A DNA stretch of 64,000 nucleotides from Meiothermus sp. (GCF_026004075.1 NZ_BPIK01000001.1:1714041-1778040); one strand, 5' to 3'. Shown: positions 8,634-16,958, counted from the stretch's first letter. Program-made: numbers and translations. The notes: generated from the sequence alone by a model not told the origin.

Positions 8634-10013
8634 ATGAATCGTCTAATTGGCGTCATGGTCTTTGTCTTGATATGTGGTTCTGCTTTGTCGCAGGGTGTGC
8701 GCAGCCTGGGTATGGCTGGCCTGGTTTTACCCGGCCCCGAGGCCGCATACCTCAACCCAGCTTACGCGGCCTATCCCGCAGGTCAGTATGGAAGAGATCA
8801 AGGCTTCCGGCTGCCGGTGGGGCTGCTGGGCCTGTTGTTGCGCCCCGAAAGTAGCCCGCTACCTGCCTTCTCTGGTCTTTCCAATCTCACCAACGAAAAC
8901 AGCCCCTTCGACCTGCTTACCTTCTACGACCAGTTCACCTACCTGAACGAATTTCTGATCAACCCCGCCTCCTCAAAAGCCTTTATCAACCCCAATACTG
9001 GATATCCCGAAATCCAGATCGAGGTTAACGCTACCGGCATCAAGATCACCGACTACCAGGGCAACCCTATACCGCTCGACCTGGGGCTGGGGAACACAAG
9101 TGGTGTAGCCAGCACCAAAGCCCTCACCCCAGCCCCACTGTTTCGGATACCGGTCTCGCTAGAAAACAATCTTTACCTCGACCTTGGCCTGTATGCTGGG
9201 GGATTTGGTCTGGGTCTTTCGCCCAACGATAACTTGCGCCAGGCCTTGCGGAACAACCAGCTTCAATCCAATACCGAGTACGCCCTAATCCTTGATACAA
9301 GCGCGCAGGCCGGCATAAGTGTAGGGTTTGGCTATGCCACCCGCCTACCCGACCTACCCATTCCCGATCTTGGGTCGGCCAGGCTGTATGTGGGCACCAG
9401 GGGTGAGGCCTTTTATGGCCTGGCTTACCTCGAGGGCAATCTGAGCATCGGGGTTCAGACCGACGCTCAGGGGCGAATCGACCCCAACCAGCCGCCGGTA
9501 TACAGAGGTACAGCCTTCTACACCATCCCCGGCAGTGGCAGCGGCTTTGGCGTCCGGGCCGACCTAGGAGTGGTTATGGAAGTGCAAGGCACCACGGTGG
9601 GGCTGGGTATTCGCAACGCCCTTGGCTATACCCACTGGACCGGCACCGAGCTCCAGTGGAGCGGCTCATCCATGAACCCCACCTCGGCCCCGGGTGAGCG
9701 CAGCAGCATTGGCTTCGTACCTGCCTTCTTCCTCAACGCTGCCACGCAAGTACCCCTCGAGACCGGCTCGCTGATGGTAGGGGGCGACCTGGGTTACGAG
9801 GGTAGCCTGTACGGCCGGGTTGGCGGCGAGTACAGCTTGGGGCCCACCCGCTTGCGTGCTGGACTGGGCTTCGACAATGGCTTCCGCTTCGGACTGGGAG
9901 CAGGCTTCGTAGGCCCCGGGTTCAGTCTGGACACTGCTCTCACCACCCACCGCGCCCCCATCGTAGGCAATACTGTGTTCGGCATCGCTCTGAGCCTTGG
10001 TTTCAACTTTTGA
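8634..10013 (+). CDS. Putative outer-membrane beta-barrel protein
   Basis: 459 residues from the ATG at 8634. A signal peptide (MNRLIGVMVFVLICGSALSQ) is followed by GVRSLGMAGLVLPGPEAAYLNPAYAA, a pattern common at the N-terminus of FadL/TraF-like barrels. The rest alternates short hydrophobic and glycine-rich strands and ends in aromatic-type strands (TVFGIALSLGFNF), as outer-membrane proteins do. TACAAT at 8618-8623 looks like a -10 box just before this start and overlaps the alternative ATG at 8622. The next gene encodes a lipoprotein and starts 8 bases after this stop, so the two probably act together. Substrate unknown. Confidence 0.6.
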   Translation: MNRLIGVMVFVLICGSALSQGVRSLGMAGLVLPGPEAAYLNPAYAAYPAGQYGRDQGFRLPVGLLGLLLRPESSPLPAFSGLSNLTNENSPFDLLTFYDQFTYLNEFLINPASSKAFINPNTGYPEIQIEVNATGIKITDYQGNPIPLDLGLGNTSGVASTKALTPAPLFRIPVSLENNLYLDLGLYAGGFGLGLSPNDNLRQALRNNQLQSNTEYALILDTSAQAGISVGFGYATRLPDLPIPDLGSARLYVGTRGEAFYGLAYLEGNLSIGVQTDAQGRIDPNQPPVYRGTAFYTIPGSGSGFGVRADLGVVMEVQGTTVGLGIRNALGYTHWTGTELQWSGSSMNPTSAPGERSSIGFVPAFFLNAATQVPLETGSLMVGGDLGYEGSLYGRVGGEYSLGPTRLRAGLGFDNGFRFGLGAGFVGPGFSLDTALTTHRAPIVGNTVFGIALSLGFNF

Positions 10014-10021
10014 GGTGCACC

Positions 10022-10573
10022 ATGCCCAGACTCATCATCACCCTATTGCTACTACTCCTGGTCGGGTGCAGCGCCAGCACCCGCTACACCTTCAAGTTTG
10101 ATATCCTCAGCTTTATCCCGCAAAACCAGCGCAGCCTCAACATCCCCTCCGGCTATTACCTGGTGGTGTATCCTGGCCTCGAGGGCCAGTTAGTACCACT
10201 GCCTATAGCACTAGATATCCTTGAGCGAGGCCAGATTTCTATTCAGGGCAGCCTGACCAACACCGGTGCCATCCCCATGACCGGAAGCTATGAGATCCGG
10301 CTGGCTCCCGAAAGCGACACCAACCTCAACGACAACTCTGGCGGAGATGTGGGCCTGGGCAACACCAGCTTCAACGTTGCGGCTGGGCAAAGCCAGAACA
10401 TTTCGACCACAGTAAGCCTGAGTGCATCCGAAAACAGCGTGGCATTCAATATCATCAAGTCCGGATCTTTCCGAATTGCCATTCGGGTCGAGGCCAATAG
10501 CAACGGAGGCCGTTTCGATCTTAGCGCTGCAGAGGCAAAAGTAACCGGGCGGCCCTTTGCTGTGATCAAATAG
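10022..10573 (+). CDS. Putative lipoprotein, partner of the upstream barrel
   Basis: 183 residues. The N-terminus MPRLIITLLLLLLVGCSAS is a lipoprotein signal with the lipobox LVGC. The mature part is Asn/Ser/Thr-rich and likely beta-sandwich (NTGAIPMTGSYEIRLAPES), without recognised enzyme motifs. GAGGTG lies just upstream of the ATG at 10022, inside the end of the preceding gene. A longer TTG start at 10010 is possible but has no ribosome site. Family not recognised. Confidence 0.6.
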   Translation: MPRLIITLLLLLLVGCSASTRYTFKFDILSFIPQNQRSLNIPSGYYLVVYPGLEGQLVPLPIALDILERGQISIQGSLTNTGAIPMTGSYEIRLAPESDTNLNDNSGGDVGLGNTSFNVAAGQSQNISTTVSLSASENSVAFNIIKSGSFRIAIRVEANSNGGRFDLSAAEAKVTGRPFAVIK

Positions 10574-10616
10574 CGTCAGGTTTGGTGGCAAGCCACCGGG
10601 TCTGGCATCAAGCACG

Positions 10617-10642
10617 CTGGGGGGTATCCAAGTACCCCCCAG
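10617..10642. terminator. Hairpin between convergent genes
   Basis: CTGGGGGGTA and TACCCCCCAG form a perfect 10-bp stem around a 6-base loop, 44 bases after the lipoprotein stop and 25 bases before the stop of the converging DUF454 gene. There is no clear T run on either side, so a role as bidirectional terminator is inferred from the position. Confidence 0.55.
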
Positions 10643-10666
10643 TATTCCCGGAGCAGTACGTCGGCG

Positions 10667-11092
10667 CTAGTTGACTGGGCTTTCACCTATCTGGCGGCGA
10701 GCCAACACGATTTCCTTGGTCGGGATACGGCTGTGAATAAACCAAAAACCCACCACCCCAATCAATAAGACCAGCACCTTAGCCCAGAATACCGGGATAA
10801 AGAAAATAGCGCTTGTTAGTGCAAAAAAACTCAGCATGCAGAGTGCGAAAATCTTGGCCCGCCGCGACATTCCAAGTCCGTTGCGGTAATCCCGCACAAT
10901 GGGCCCCACCTTGGGTAGGTTAAGTATCCAGTTGAGGAAGCGCTGGCTACTTCTGGAAAAAAAGTACGCAGCCAAGATAAAAAACACCGTAGAGGGCATC
11001 CCAGGCACCACCGCGCCGACAAAGCCCAGACCTGCAAAGAAAAATCCGAGGGAAAGCCAAAGGGGCTGTAAGGGGTTGATAGGCGGCTTCAT
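10667..11092 (-). CDS. DUF454 (YbaN-like) inner-membrane protein
   Basis: 141 residues. The first segment LWLSLGFFFAGLGFVGAVVPGMPSTVFFILAAYFFSRSS matches the DUF454 pattern (LG.VLPG.P...F.LLAA..F.RSS, as remembered). Two further hydrophobic segments follow (about 90-110 and 112-130). Function of the family is not known. The ATG at 11092 is chosen because TACTAT (11102-11107) lies 9 bases upstream, which suits a leaderless start; the longer TTG start overlaps nothing useful. Confidence 0.8.
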   Translation of the reverse strand: MKPPINPLQPLWLSLGFFFAGLGFVGAVVPGMPSTVFFILAAYFFSRSSQRFLNWILNLPKVGPIVRDYRNGLGMSRRAKIFALCMLSFFALTSAIFFIPVFWAKVLVLLIGVVGFWFIHSRIPTKEIVLARRQIGESPVN

Positions 11093-11101
11093 AGCTTTTA
11101 G

Positions 11102-11107
11102 ATAGTA
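11102..11107 (-). promoter_or_regulatory. -10-like TACTAT before DUF454 gene
   Basis: TACTAT on the minus strand, 9 bases before the ATG at 11092 with no ribosome site between: leaderless pattern. Confidence 0.5.
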
Positions 11108-11113
11108 TGCCAA

Positions 11114-11567
11114 AAAAGCAGTGGGGATAAATGTACTAGGCTTTAGCTATAAAAGCCTGTGACCCCAATACATGTGCCCAGCCCCCTACTGCGCCTAACC
11201 CAGATCCCAAGATACCGGAAGACCGAGCACGAGTGGGAAAACCGGATGTTGATGTGGTTGATAAGCTTGTCAAAGCAGCCTGATGGCCCTGGGCAGCCGG
11301 CGAACGAGCATTCTGGCGACAGCGCAGCGGGTCAAGTACCCGCAGAACACCCGAAAGTACCGAACCGCTTTGGAAAATAGAAACCACCCGTCCAGGCCAC
11401 AGAGTATCGCTTCTTCTGGTTCTTGGGTTCGCAGCTGGCAGCTTTAACCAGGAGAGGCTCGGCCGATCCCCACAGGTCGGTTAGTTAAGGGCTGCGGCTC
11501 CCGCACCTTGTGAAAACAGCTAGGATTCCACGCACACACCGACCGGCTGCCAGCGGTTGACTGTGAA
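11114..11567. other. 454-base intergenic region, no gene recognised
   Basis: No convincing gene. It holds short stems: AGGCTTT...AAAGCCT near 11139-11158 and GCGGGT-CAAGT-ACCCGC near 11327-11343. Broken minus-strand reading frames rich in Arg and Leu (for example around 11270-11400) could be a decayed gene. I checked for hallmark sequences of tRNA, SRP RNA, tmRNA and RNase P RNA and did not see them. A structured RNA or a gene relic are both possible. Confidence 0.4.
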
Positions 11568-12158
11568 CTAACTAGCTGCCGCAACACGGGCGAGCACCTG
11601 GCGGCTTACAGCCTTTAGGGTTTCGAAAACCCCTGTACCGTTGGTAGCAATAGCCTCAAAGATAGGCAGGCGCATCTCAGGGTCTATCACCGCCTGAATC
11701 ATCTCAACCGGCAGGGCGTCCGGGGCGTCGCGCTTGTTGGCCTGGAGCACAATGGGGATATCTTCTACCTTAATGCCGTACTCCGCTAGGTTCTCGCGCA
11801 GGTTACGCATAGACTCGGCATTGGCCCGCAGACGGTTAGGGGCCGAGTCGGCCACAAATACAATGCCGTCTACGCCCCGCAAAATTAGCTTGCGGCTGGC
11901 GTTGTAAAACACCTGACCCGGCACAGTATAGAGGTGAAAGCGGGTTTTAAAGCCCTTTACCTCACCCAAGTCCACCGGTAAAAAGTCGAAAAACAGGGTG
12001 CGTTCGTCTTCGGTAGCCAGTGAAACCATCTCGCCTTTGCGGTTTTGCGGCACCTGCTGGAAAACCCATTTGAGGTTGGTGGTCTTACCGGACATACCGG
12101 GGCCGTAGTAAACAATTTTGAAGTTGATTTCCCGGGCGGCAAAGTTGATCGTGCTCAT
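11568..12158 (-). CDS. mglA: MglA, Ras-like polarity GTPase
   Basis: 196 residues, cytoplasmic small GTPase. G1 loop [17 protein letters not shown] is at residues 17-33, the G3 region reads [13 protein letters not shown] (the MglA form, Pro-Gly-Gln), and G4 is [12 protein letters not shown]. MglA-GTP marks the leading cell pole and controls motility or polar protein location in Myxococcus; the Thermus protein has the same fold. It follows mglB by 2 bases, so the GTPase and its GAP are co-expressed. Confidence 0.93.
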   Translation of the reverse strand: MSTINFAAREINFKIVYYGPGMSGKTTNLKWVFQQVPQNRKGEMVSLATEDERTLFFDFLPVDLGEVKGFKTRFHLYTVPGQVFYNASRKLILRGVDGIVFVADSAPNRLRANAESMRNLRENLAEYGIKVEDIPIVLQANKRDAPDALPVEMIQAVIDPEMRLPIFEAIATNGTGVFETLKAVSRQVLARVAAAS

Positions 12159-12160
12159 AG

Positions 12161-12652
12161 TTAGTTACCAAATAGTTCGTCCAAAAGGGCGCTGGCCCCA
12201 TCGCGGTACTCGTGGTCAATTCCAAGGGTTCCGGGCTGAACCAAAGCGTCTTGGGTGATGACCTCGAGCGACTGTGCGGCCCGCTTACCAAACAGCTTAA
12301 TCCGTCCGACCGGGGCCGAGTTATCGAAGATGATGACCAGTAGGGCCAGCTCGCCCACTTCTTCGGCGTAGAGGCCGTAGGTAGCACCCTGATGCAAAAG
12401 TTCGTTGAAACGAGGCTCACCCAGCATTTTGGCCAAAGCTTGGGTAGCGGCTGCGTTACCGGCAATTAGGGTTGCGAGCGAGTCCAAAGCAGGGGGCCGA
12501 GGTGCCCACAAGGCTTCTTTGTGTGCAAGTACGAAACCCTTCCGGTCAAGCAGCAGCACGTAGCGGGCCCCGCTCTCACGGAGCAGCTCCTCGAGGACGT
12601 GTGCAGCCTTTTCGTAGGCGCCCCCAAAGAGTGCGATGGCAGGCTCAACCAT
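12161..12652 (-). CDS. mglB: MglB, roadblock-domain GTPase-activating partner of MglA
   Basis: 163 residues with a roadblock/LC7 fold: a helix, then [19 protein letters not shown] near residues 27-45, a central helix ([20 protein letters not shown]), and strands [20 protein letters not shown] and [15 protein letters not shown]. MglB dimers stimulate GTP hydrolysis by MglA. A TACACT box lies 9 bases upstream of the ATG. mglA follows directly on the same strand. Confidence 0.92.
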   Translation of the reverse strand: MVEPAIALFGGAYEKAAHVLEELLRESGARYVLLLDRKGFVLAHKEALWAPRPPALDSLATLIAGNAAATQALAKMLGEPRFNELLHQGATYGLYAEEVGELALLVIIFDNSAPVGRIKLFGKRAAQSLEVITQDALVQPGTLGIDHEYRDGASALLDELFGN

Positions 12653-12661
12653 AATGGGCCC

Positions 12662-12667
12662 AGTGTA
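12662..12667 (-). promoter_or_regulatory. -10-like TACACT of mglBA
   Basis: TACACT on the minus strand, 9 bases before the mglB ATG, with no ribosome site: leaderless pattern for the mglB-mglA operon. Confidence 0.5.
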
Positions 12668-12993
12668 ACATGCATGAGGCGTCTATCCCTGTGATGAATT
12701 ACGCTGAGTTGGCAAGGTTCTAATGCCAGCCTCGGGTGAGCCGCCACCGAATGGTGGCGAAATAGCCCAGCCGGAGCCACCGCATAGCAGAACACAATAA
12801 CACTCCTTGGTAGAAAAGCGTTTTCTCCGTCGAGCCAAGCGAGGGGCATGCCTTGTTTCGGCAAGCTAATCATCATAGGGTTCAAAAAGGGTTCAAATAG
12901 ATAGCCTCTAAGATTTGATGACGGCTTTTTTAGCCCAGCATACAAAGAACAGATCTATACACCAAGGCACTAAACTGGACTGGGGGCCTAGAC
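12668..12993. other. Intergenic region between mglB and hemW with hairpin
   Basis: No ORF of note. The clearest feature is GCCACC-GAAT-GGTGGC at about 12746-12761, a 6-bp stem closed further out by GGGT/GCCC. GGGTTCAAAAAGGGTTCAAA is a short direct repeat near 12879-12898. TAAACT at 12970-12975 could be the -10 box of hemW. Confidence 0.4.
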
Positions 12994-14100
12994 TTGAAGC
13001 ACCTGTACGTTCACGTCCCATTCTGCCCTACCATCTGCCCCTACTGCGATTTTCACGTAGTTCGTCGGCATGGTGGGGTGGTAGAAGTCTATTTAGAGCG
13101 TTTAGCTCAGGAGGCTCAGGTTCTTTTTGAGCAATACCCGGGCCCGCTGGAAACGCTTTATCTGGGCGGGGGTACCCCCAGCTTCTTACGCGACCACGAG
13201 CTGGAGGCGCTTTTTCGCGCCCTGCCTTGGGGCCTCGAGGGGGCCGAGGTCACCCTCGAGGCCAACCCCGGCACACTCAACGCCGAGCGCCTCCGCCTGC
13301 TGCGCGACTTAGGGGTCAACCGCATTTCCCTGGGGGTGCAGAGTTTTCAGGATACCGTGCTCAAGGCCCTGGGCCGCGCCCATGGGCGTAAAGGCGCGCT
13401 ACGGGCAGTAGAGCTATGCCTCGAGGCCGGTTTCCGCACCTCTTTAGACCTAATTCTGGGCCTCCCCGAACAGAATGTGGAGGCCGATCTCACGCAAGCA
13501 GTGGCCCTGGGCGTGGAGCACATTTCGGCTTACACCCTACAAATCGAGCCCGGAACGCCCTTTTCCTTGACGGATCTCGCGCCCGACCCGGACGCTGAGG
13601 CCCAGGCTTTCGCGCTGGCTCAAACGGTGCTGGGGCAGGCCGGTCTGGTGCGCTACGAGGTTTCTAACTTCGCTCGTCCCGGCCAGGAAAGCCGGCACAA
13701 CCTGGCCTACTGGCGCAACACCTTCTGGGGGGGAGTTGGGCCTGGAGCCACCGGGCAGCTTGCCGGGCGTGATACCTACGCCTTCCGATATACCAACCCC
13801 CCTCTACCGCGCTGGTTACAGGGCGAGGGGCCTTTGATAGAGCAAGTCTCGAAGCTCGAGCACATCAAAGAATCCATCATGTTGGGCTTGCGGCTGGCTC
13901 AGGGAGTGGACATCGGGCAAATCGAGCAGCGGTGTGAAATGAACCTATGGCATGCCCTGGAGCCCGCAGTGCAGGCCTTGTACCGCAATGGGCTTCTGGA
14001 GGTACAGCAAAAGAGAATTCGAGCAACTGACCTAAGCACCCTTCATCCCATTATCTTGCGTCTTTGGGACGCACTGGAGGCAAAAGCGTTGCATGGGTAG
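12994..14100 (+). CDS. hemW: HemW-like radical SAM heme chaperone
   Basis: 368 residues. The iron-sulfur/SAM motif is HVPFCPTICPYCDFHV (CxxxCxxC) at the N-terminus, followed by LYLGGGTPSFL and VTLEANPGTL, then NRISLGVQSFQDTVLKALGRAH, all typical of the HemN/HemW family. The length and short N-terminus favour HemW, which handles heme for respiratory enzymes, over oxygen-independent coproporphyrinogen dehydrogenase HemN. It starts with TTG; GGGGG lies about 8 bases upstream. Confidence 0.88.
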   Translation: MKHLYVHVPFCPTICPYCDFHVVRRHGGVVEVYLERLAQEAQVLFEQYPGPLETLYLGGGTPSFLRDHELEALFRALPWGLEGAEVTLEANPGTLNAERLRLLRDLGVNRISLGVQSFQDTVLKALGRAHGRKGALRAVELCLEAGFRTSLDLILGLPEQNVEADLTQAVALGVEHISAYTLQIEPGTPFSLTDLAPDPDAEAQAFALAQTVLGQAGLVRYEVSNFARPGQESRHNLAYWRNTFWGGVGPGATGQLAGRDTYAFRYTNPPLPRWLQGEGPLIEQVSKLEHIKESIMLGLRLAQGVDIGQIEQRCEMNLWHALEPAVQALYRNGLLEVQQKRIRATDLSTLHPIILRLWDALEAKALHG

Positions 14101-14103
14101 CCC

Positions 14104-14928
14104 TCAGCCCGACTGCATTAAGGAAATATTCAGGGCCTCAAAGTCGCGCAGGGCCTCGAGGGCATTCGGGTAGCGCTGACGTATATCCTTGGAAATAAGG
14201 CGATCCAGGAAGCTCTGTAGTTCTGCGGTAACAATCAGGCCGGTATCCGGTGCGGCCACCAGGGGTGGTGGGGCAAGGTTAAGGTGGGCATTCATCACCT
14301 CGACTGGCTCACCCACAAAAGGCAATTCACCGGCAACGGCCCAGTACAGCAGAATACCAGCCGAGTACATGTCCGATGCCGCAGTGGGTGATTGCCCACG
14401 AATTTGTTCTGGGGCAATGTAGGCTATGGTGCCCAAGCGAACCCTCTGGCTAAAACGCTCGCTCTCTGGGCCAGACAGGTCAAAATCTACCAGGCGGGCC
14501 TCTCCAGTCCCGTCTACCACAAGGTTATCCGGCTTGACATCGCGGTGAACCAAATTCTGAGCGTGCATGTGCGCAAGGGCCTCAAGTAGATGCCTGAAAA
14601 CCACCAGCACCTTTGCAGGGTTGCCCTTTCGCCACTCCGACATACGGCTACCGGGAGCAAAAGCTAGCAGCACTGCCGGATTTTCGCCGCCATCGTGCGG
14701 CACAGCCAGGCGTGCTAGAACAGGGTTGATGCGCGGGTGCTTGAGCCGCTGACCCACCTTCCATTCGCGGTCAGCCCGCCCCTCGAAACCCTTGGGAAAA
14801 ACCTTCAGCGCATAGGGGGTGCCGTGTATATCGAAGGCCAGGTACACCGTCGCCAACGCCCCACGGGCAATCGGTCGGACGACCTTGTAGCGGCCTTCCA
14901 AGGTAATTCCGGCTAACCCCACAACCAT
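14104..14928 (-). CDS. Hanks-type serine/threonine protein kinase, soluble
   Basis: About 274 residues, kinase domain only, with no transmembrane or PASTA segment. The glycine loop is IARGALATVYLAF, the ATP lysine is in YALKVF, and the catalytic loop is NLVHRDVKPDNLVVDG. The metal-binding DFG is DFD in this protein (VDFDLSG). The APE motif is YIAPEQIRG and the SDMYSAGILLYWAVAGELPF block follows. A TATAGT box (14930-14935) sits 7 bases before an in-frame GTG at 14922, so a slightly shorter leaderless protein (272 residues) is possible. Targets unknown. Confidence 0.88.
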   Translation of the reverse strand: MVVGLAGITLEGRYKVVRPIARGALATVYLAFDIHGTPYALKVFPKGFEGRADREWKVGQRLKHPRINPVLARLAVPHDGGENPAVLLAFAPGSRMSEWRKGNPAKVLVVFRHLLEALAHMHAQNLVHRDVKPDNLVVDGTGEARLVDFDLSGPESERFSQRVRLGTIAYIAPEQIRGQSPTAASDMYSAGILLYWAVAGELPFVGEPVEVMNAHLNLAPPPLVAAPDTGLIVTAELQSFLDRLISKDIRQRYPNALEALRDFEALNISLMQSG

Positions 14929-14929
14929 C

Positions 14930-14935
14930 ACTATA
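14930..14935 (-). promoter_or_regulatory. -10-like TATAGT before kinase gene
   Basis: TATAGT on the minus strand lies 1 base before the ATG at 14928 and 7 bases before an in-frame GTG at 14922; the spacing favours the GTG as a leaderless start. Confidence 0.45.
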
Positions 14936-15010
14936 CCGATTTTGTCTGGCGCTTGGGGTTAATTGACCGCCGTAGACGAAATAGAATAAGCAAATAACAA
15001 GCTCGGTATA

Positions 15011-15147
15011 ATACCCTTTCCGCTTGAATCCTTCAGCGCCCTGCGCAGTCAGAGGTGAAGGATTCAAGCCGACCGAAGGGAGTAGAAAAGCATTTCGGTA
15101 GTATCGTTTAGGCTTGTCAAAGTGAACGATACTACCGAAATGCGTAT
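15011..15147. repeat. 137-bp two-hairpin repeat, full copy A
   Basis: Runs from ATACCC to GCGTAT. Hairpin 1: GCTTGAATCCTTC (15022-15034) pairs with GAAGGATTCAAGC (15057-15069). Hairpin 2: 19 perfect pairs between 15090-15108 and 15125-15143 (arm starts GCATTTCGGTAGTATCG). A same-length copy lies at 47151-47287 with about 12 differences, and a truncated copy at 27787-27872. The ends are loosely inverted (ATACC.. and ..GTAT). No protein is encoded. It sits in the gap between the divergent kinase and patatin genes. Confidence 0.9.
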
Positions 15148-15258
15148 AAGAAGTACGCCATCTTTTGAAGCTGGCCAGGCTTTACAAGATCGTGCTTAAA
15201 GAAGGCCCGGCAAAAACGAATCTGCTCAGCTTAGAATTCCTGCTAAGGAGGTTACTAC

Positions 15259-16002
15259 ATGCGTGGTCTAGTGCTATCTGGGGGTGGTGCCAGGGGGCTC
15301 GCCCATATTGGGGTGCTTGAGGTGCTCGAGGCCCAGGGGTTTGAAGCCGAGGTAGTTGCTGGCACCAGCATGGGGGCGGTCGTAGGAGCACTCTACGCCT
15401 CAGGCAAAAAACCCCCGGAGATCCTCGAAATTGCCCGTTCAACACCCTGGTTGCGCCTGCTGGATCTGGTTCCTCGTCCAGGGCTCATATCCCAGCGGGG
15501 CCTGAGGGAATTTCTGGCCAGACACCTGCCCACAAGGTTCGAGCAGCTTTCAAAAAGGCTGGTGGTGACGGCGGTAGACCTCGAGGCTGGCCGGCTGGCC
15601 TACTTCTCGGAAGGCGACCTGACCGGGGCTGTGCTAGCCTCTGCCGCCTACCCTGGCCTGATAGCCCCGGTACCCTTTGAGGGCCGAACCTATGTGGATG
15701 GCGGCGTGCTTGACAATTTGCCTGTAGACGCCGCCCGCTTTATGCGAGCCAGATACGTACTGGCCGTAGACGTAACCCCGGAGATACGCTTACCTGGGGT
15801 TCCACGCTCGTCTATCGGGCAGGTGCGAAGGGCCATCGACATTATGCAAAACCACCTAACCGCAGCGCGCCGCTCGCTATATCCACCCGAGCTTTATATT
15901 CGTCCCGAACTGCCTGGAGTTGGCATCGAGCAATTTGGGCGACTCGAGGAAATTGTCGAGGCTGGCCGCAAAGCAGCTGCTCAAACCCAGCTCAGGTTTT
16001 AG
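15259..16002 (+). CDS. Patatin-like phospholipase (RssA/YlbK type)
   Basis: 247 residues. The oxyanion loop is LSGGGARGLAHIGVLEVL, the nucleophile elbow AGTSMGAVVGALYASG (Ser in GxSxG), and the catalytic Asp lies in YVDGGVLDNLPVDAARF, giving the Ser-Asp dyad of patatins. No signal peptide, so cytoplasmic or peripheral. AAGGAGG sits 8 bases before the ATG. The physiological lipid substrate of these small bacterial patatins is not established. Stands alone, with a 137-bp repeat upstream. Confidence 0.9.
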   Translation: MRGLVLSGGGARGLAHIGVLEVLEAQGFEAEVVAGTSMGAVVGALYASGKKPPEILEIARSTPWLRLLDLVPRPGLISQRGLREFLARHLPTRFEQLSKRLVVTAVDLEAGRLAYFSEGDLTGAVLASAAYPGLIAPVPFEGRTYVDGGVLDNLPVDAARFMRARYVLAVDVTPEIRLPGVPRSSIGQVRRAIDIMQNHLTAARRSLYPPELYIRPELPGVGIEQFGRLEEIVEAGRKAAAQTQLRF

Positions 16003-16175
16003 TTCGCCGCTATAGGGGAAGCGAGCATGGCGCACACGAAAGCCCCTGGCCTCGAGCTGCTTCATCCCGTGTCCAATACCAAATTCGCAAATCAAGCCGA
16101 CTTTTCGGGCCAATCCTGTCGGGTGTGCGTTATGCTATGGGCCGGGCAGTAGCCGCGACGAAAGGAACTTTTGCG

Positions 16176-16958
16176 ATGTACAGGTTTTTGGACTACCTCT
16201 TCAAAGAATGGTTTCGCCAGGTAGGCGAAGCGCTTTTACTGGCTTTTCTGGTTACTACGTTCGTGTTTACAACAGTGGGCGTGGTCGGTAGCTCGATGAA
16301 TCCCACGCTGCTCAACGGTGAGCGGGTGTTCGTGCCCAAGTACGAGACCTGGCTGGTGCGCTTTGGACTAATGCAGTGGCGGCGGGGCGAGATAGCCATC
16401 GTCAAGCCCCCCGAAGGAACGCCCAATGCGGTGGCTCAATTTCCAGTGTTGGGTTTTCAGTTTCGGGCTTTTTTCATCAAGCGCATCATTGGTCTTCCAG
16501 GAGACGAAGTAAGCCTGCGAGAGGGCGTGGTTTACATTAATGGCCAGCCTATTAACGAAGTCCATATCACCGCTTCCCTTAATCCGTACCCCGATAGCTA
16601 TCCCTTAGTGTGCTACGAAAATGAACGTTTGACTGCTTTATATACCCAGCAGCAGGTGCGTTTTACCCCAGATACATTACCCGACTATCTCAAGCCTACC
16701 CTCGAGATGCTGACACCCCCTAGCCCTGAAGACTTAGAAAAAAGCCGAACAGGCGAGCATTGCTTTACCGGGTCGCTCAAGCTCAAGCCCGGCTATTACT
16801 TTGTGATGGGCGACAACCGCACCTTTGGGGGCTCGGAGGATTCGCGCACCTTTGGCCCGGTGCCTACCGCTGCAATTGCTGGTCGGGCCAATGCTGTCTG
16901 GTGGCCCCTAAACCGTATCCGCGGCCTGGATATCCCTGAAGGTTTCAAGGGCTTGTAG
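16176..16958 (+). CDS. lepB: Signal peptidase I
   Basis: 260 residues from the ATG at 16176, preceded by AAAGGAA. One N-terminal membrane segment (EALLLAFLVTTFVFTTVGVV) leads into the catalytic Ser motif GSSMNPTLLNGERVFVPKY. The Lys general base is in FFIKRIIGLPGDEVSLREGVVYINGQ, and the C-terminal YFVMGDNRTFGGSEDSRTFG closes the S26 fold. It cleaves signal peptides of exported proteins on the outer face of the membrane. An insert of about 70 residues before the last motif makes it longer than the smallest family members. A longer start at 16125 lacks a ribosome site. Confidence 0.94.
   Translation: MYRFLDYLFKEWFRQVGEALLLAFLVTTFVFTTVGVVGSSMNPTLLNGERVFVPKYETWLVRFGLMQWRRGEIAIVKPPEGTPNAVAQFPVLGFQFRAFFIKRIIGLPGDEVSLREGVVYINGQPINEVHITASLNPYPDSYPLVCYENERLTALYTQQQVRFTPDTLPDYLKPTLEMLTPPSPEDLEKSRTGEHCFTGSLKLKPGYYFVMGDNRTFGGSEDSRTFGPVPTAAIAGRANAVWWPLNRIRGLDIPEGFKGL

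Noticed and set aside
11102-11567. Possible tRNA, tmRNA, SRP RNA or RNase P RNA
   Set aside because: None of the hallmark sequences of these RNAs was found on either strand.
15011-15147. CRISPR array or leader
   Set aside because: The repeat copies are 137 bp, far apart and single at each site, with two internal hairpins; no spacer-repeat series exists in the window.
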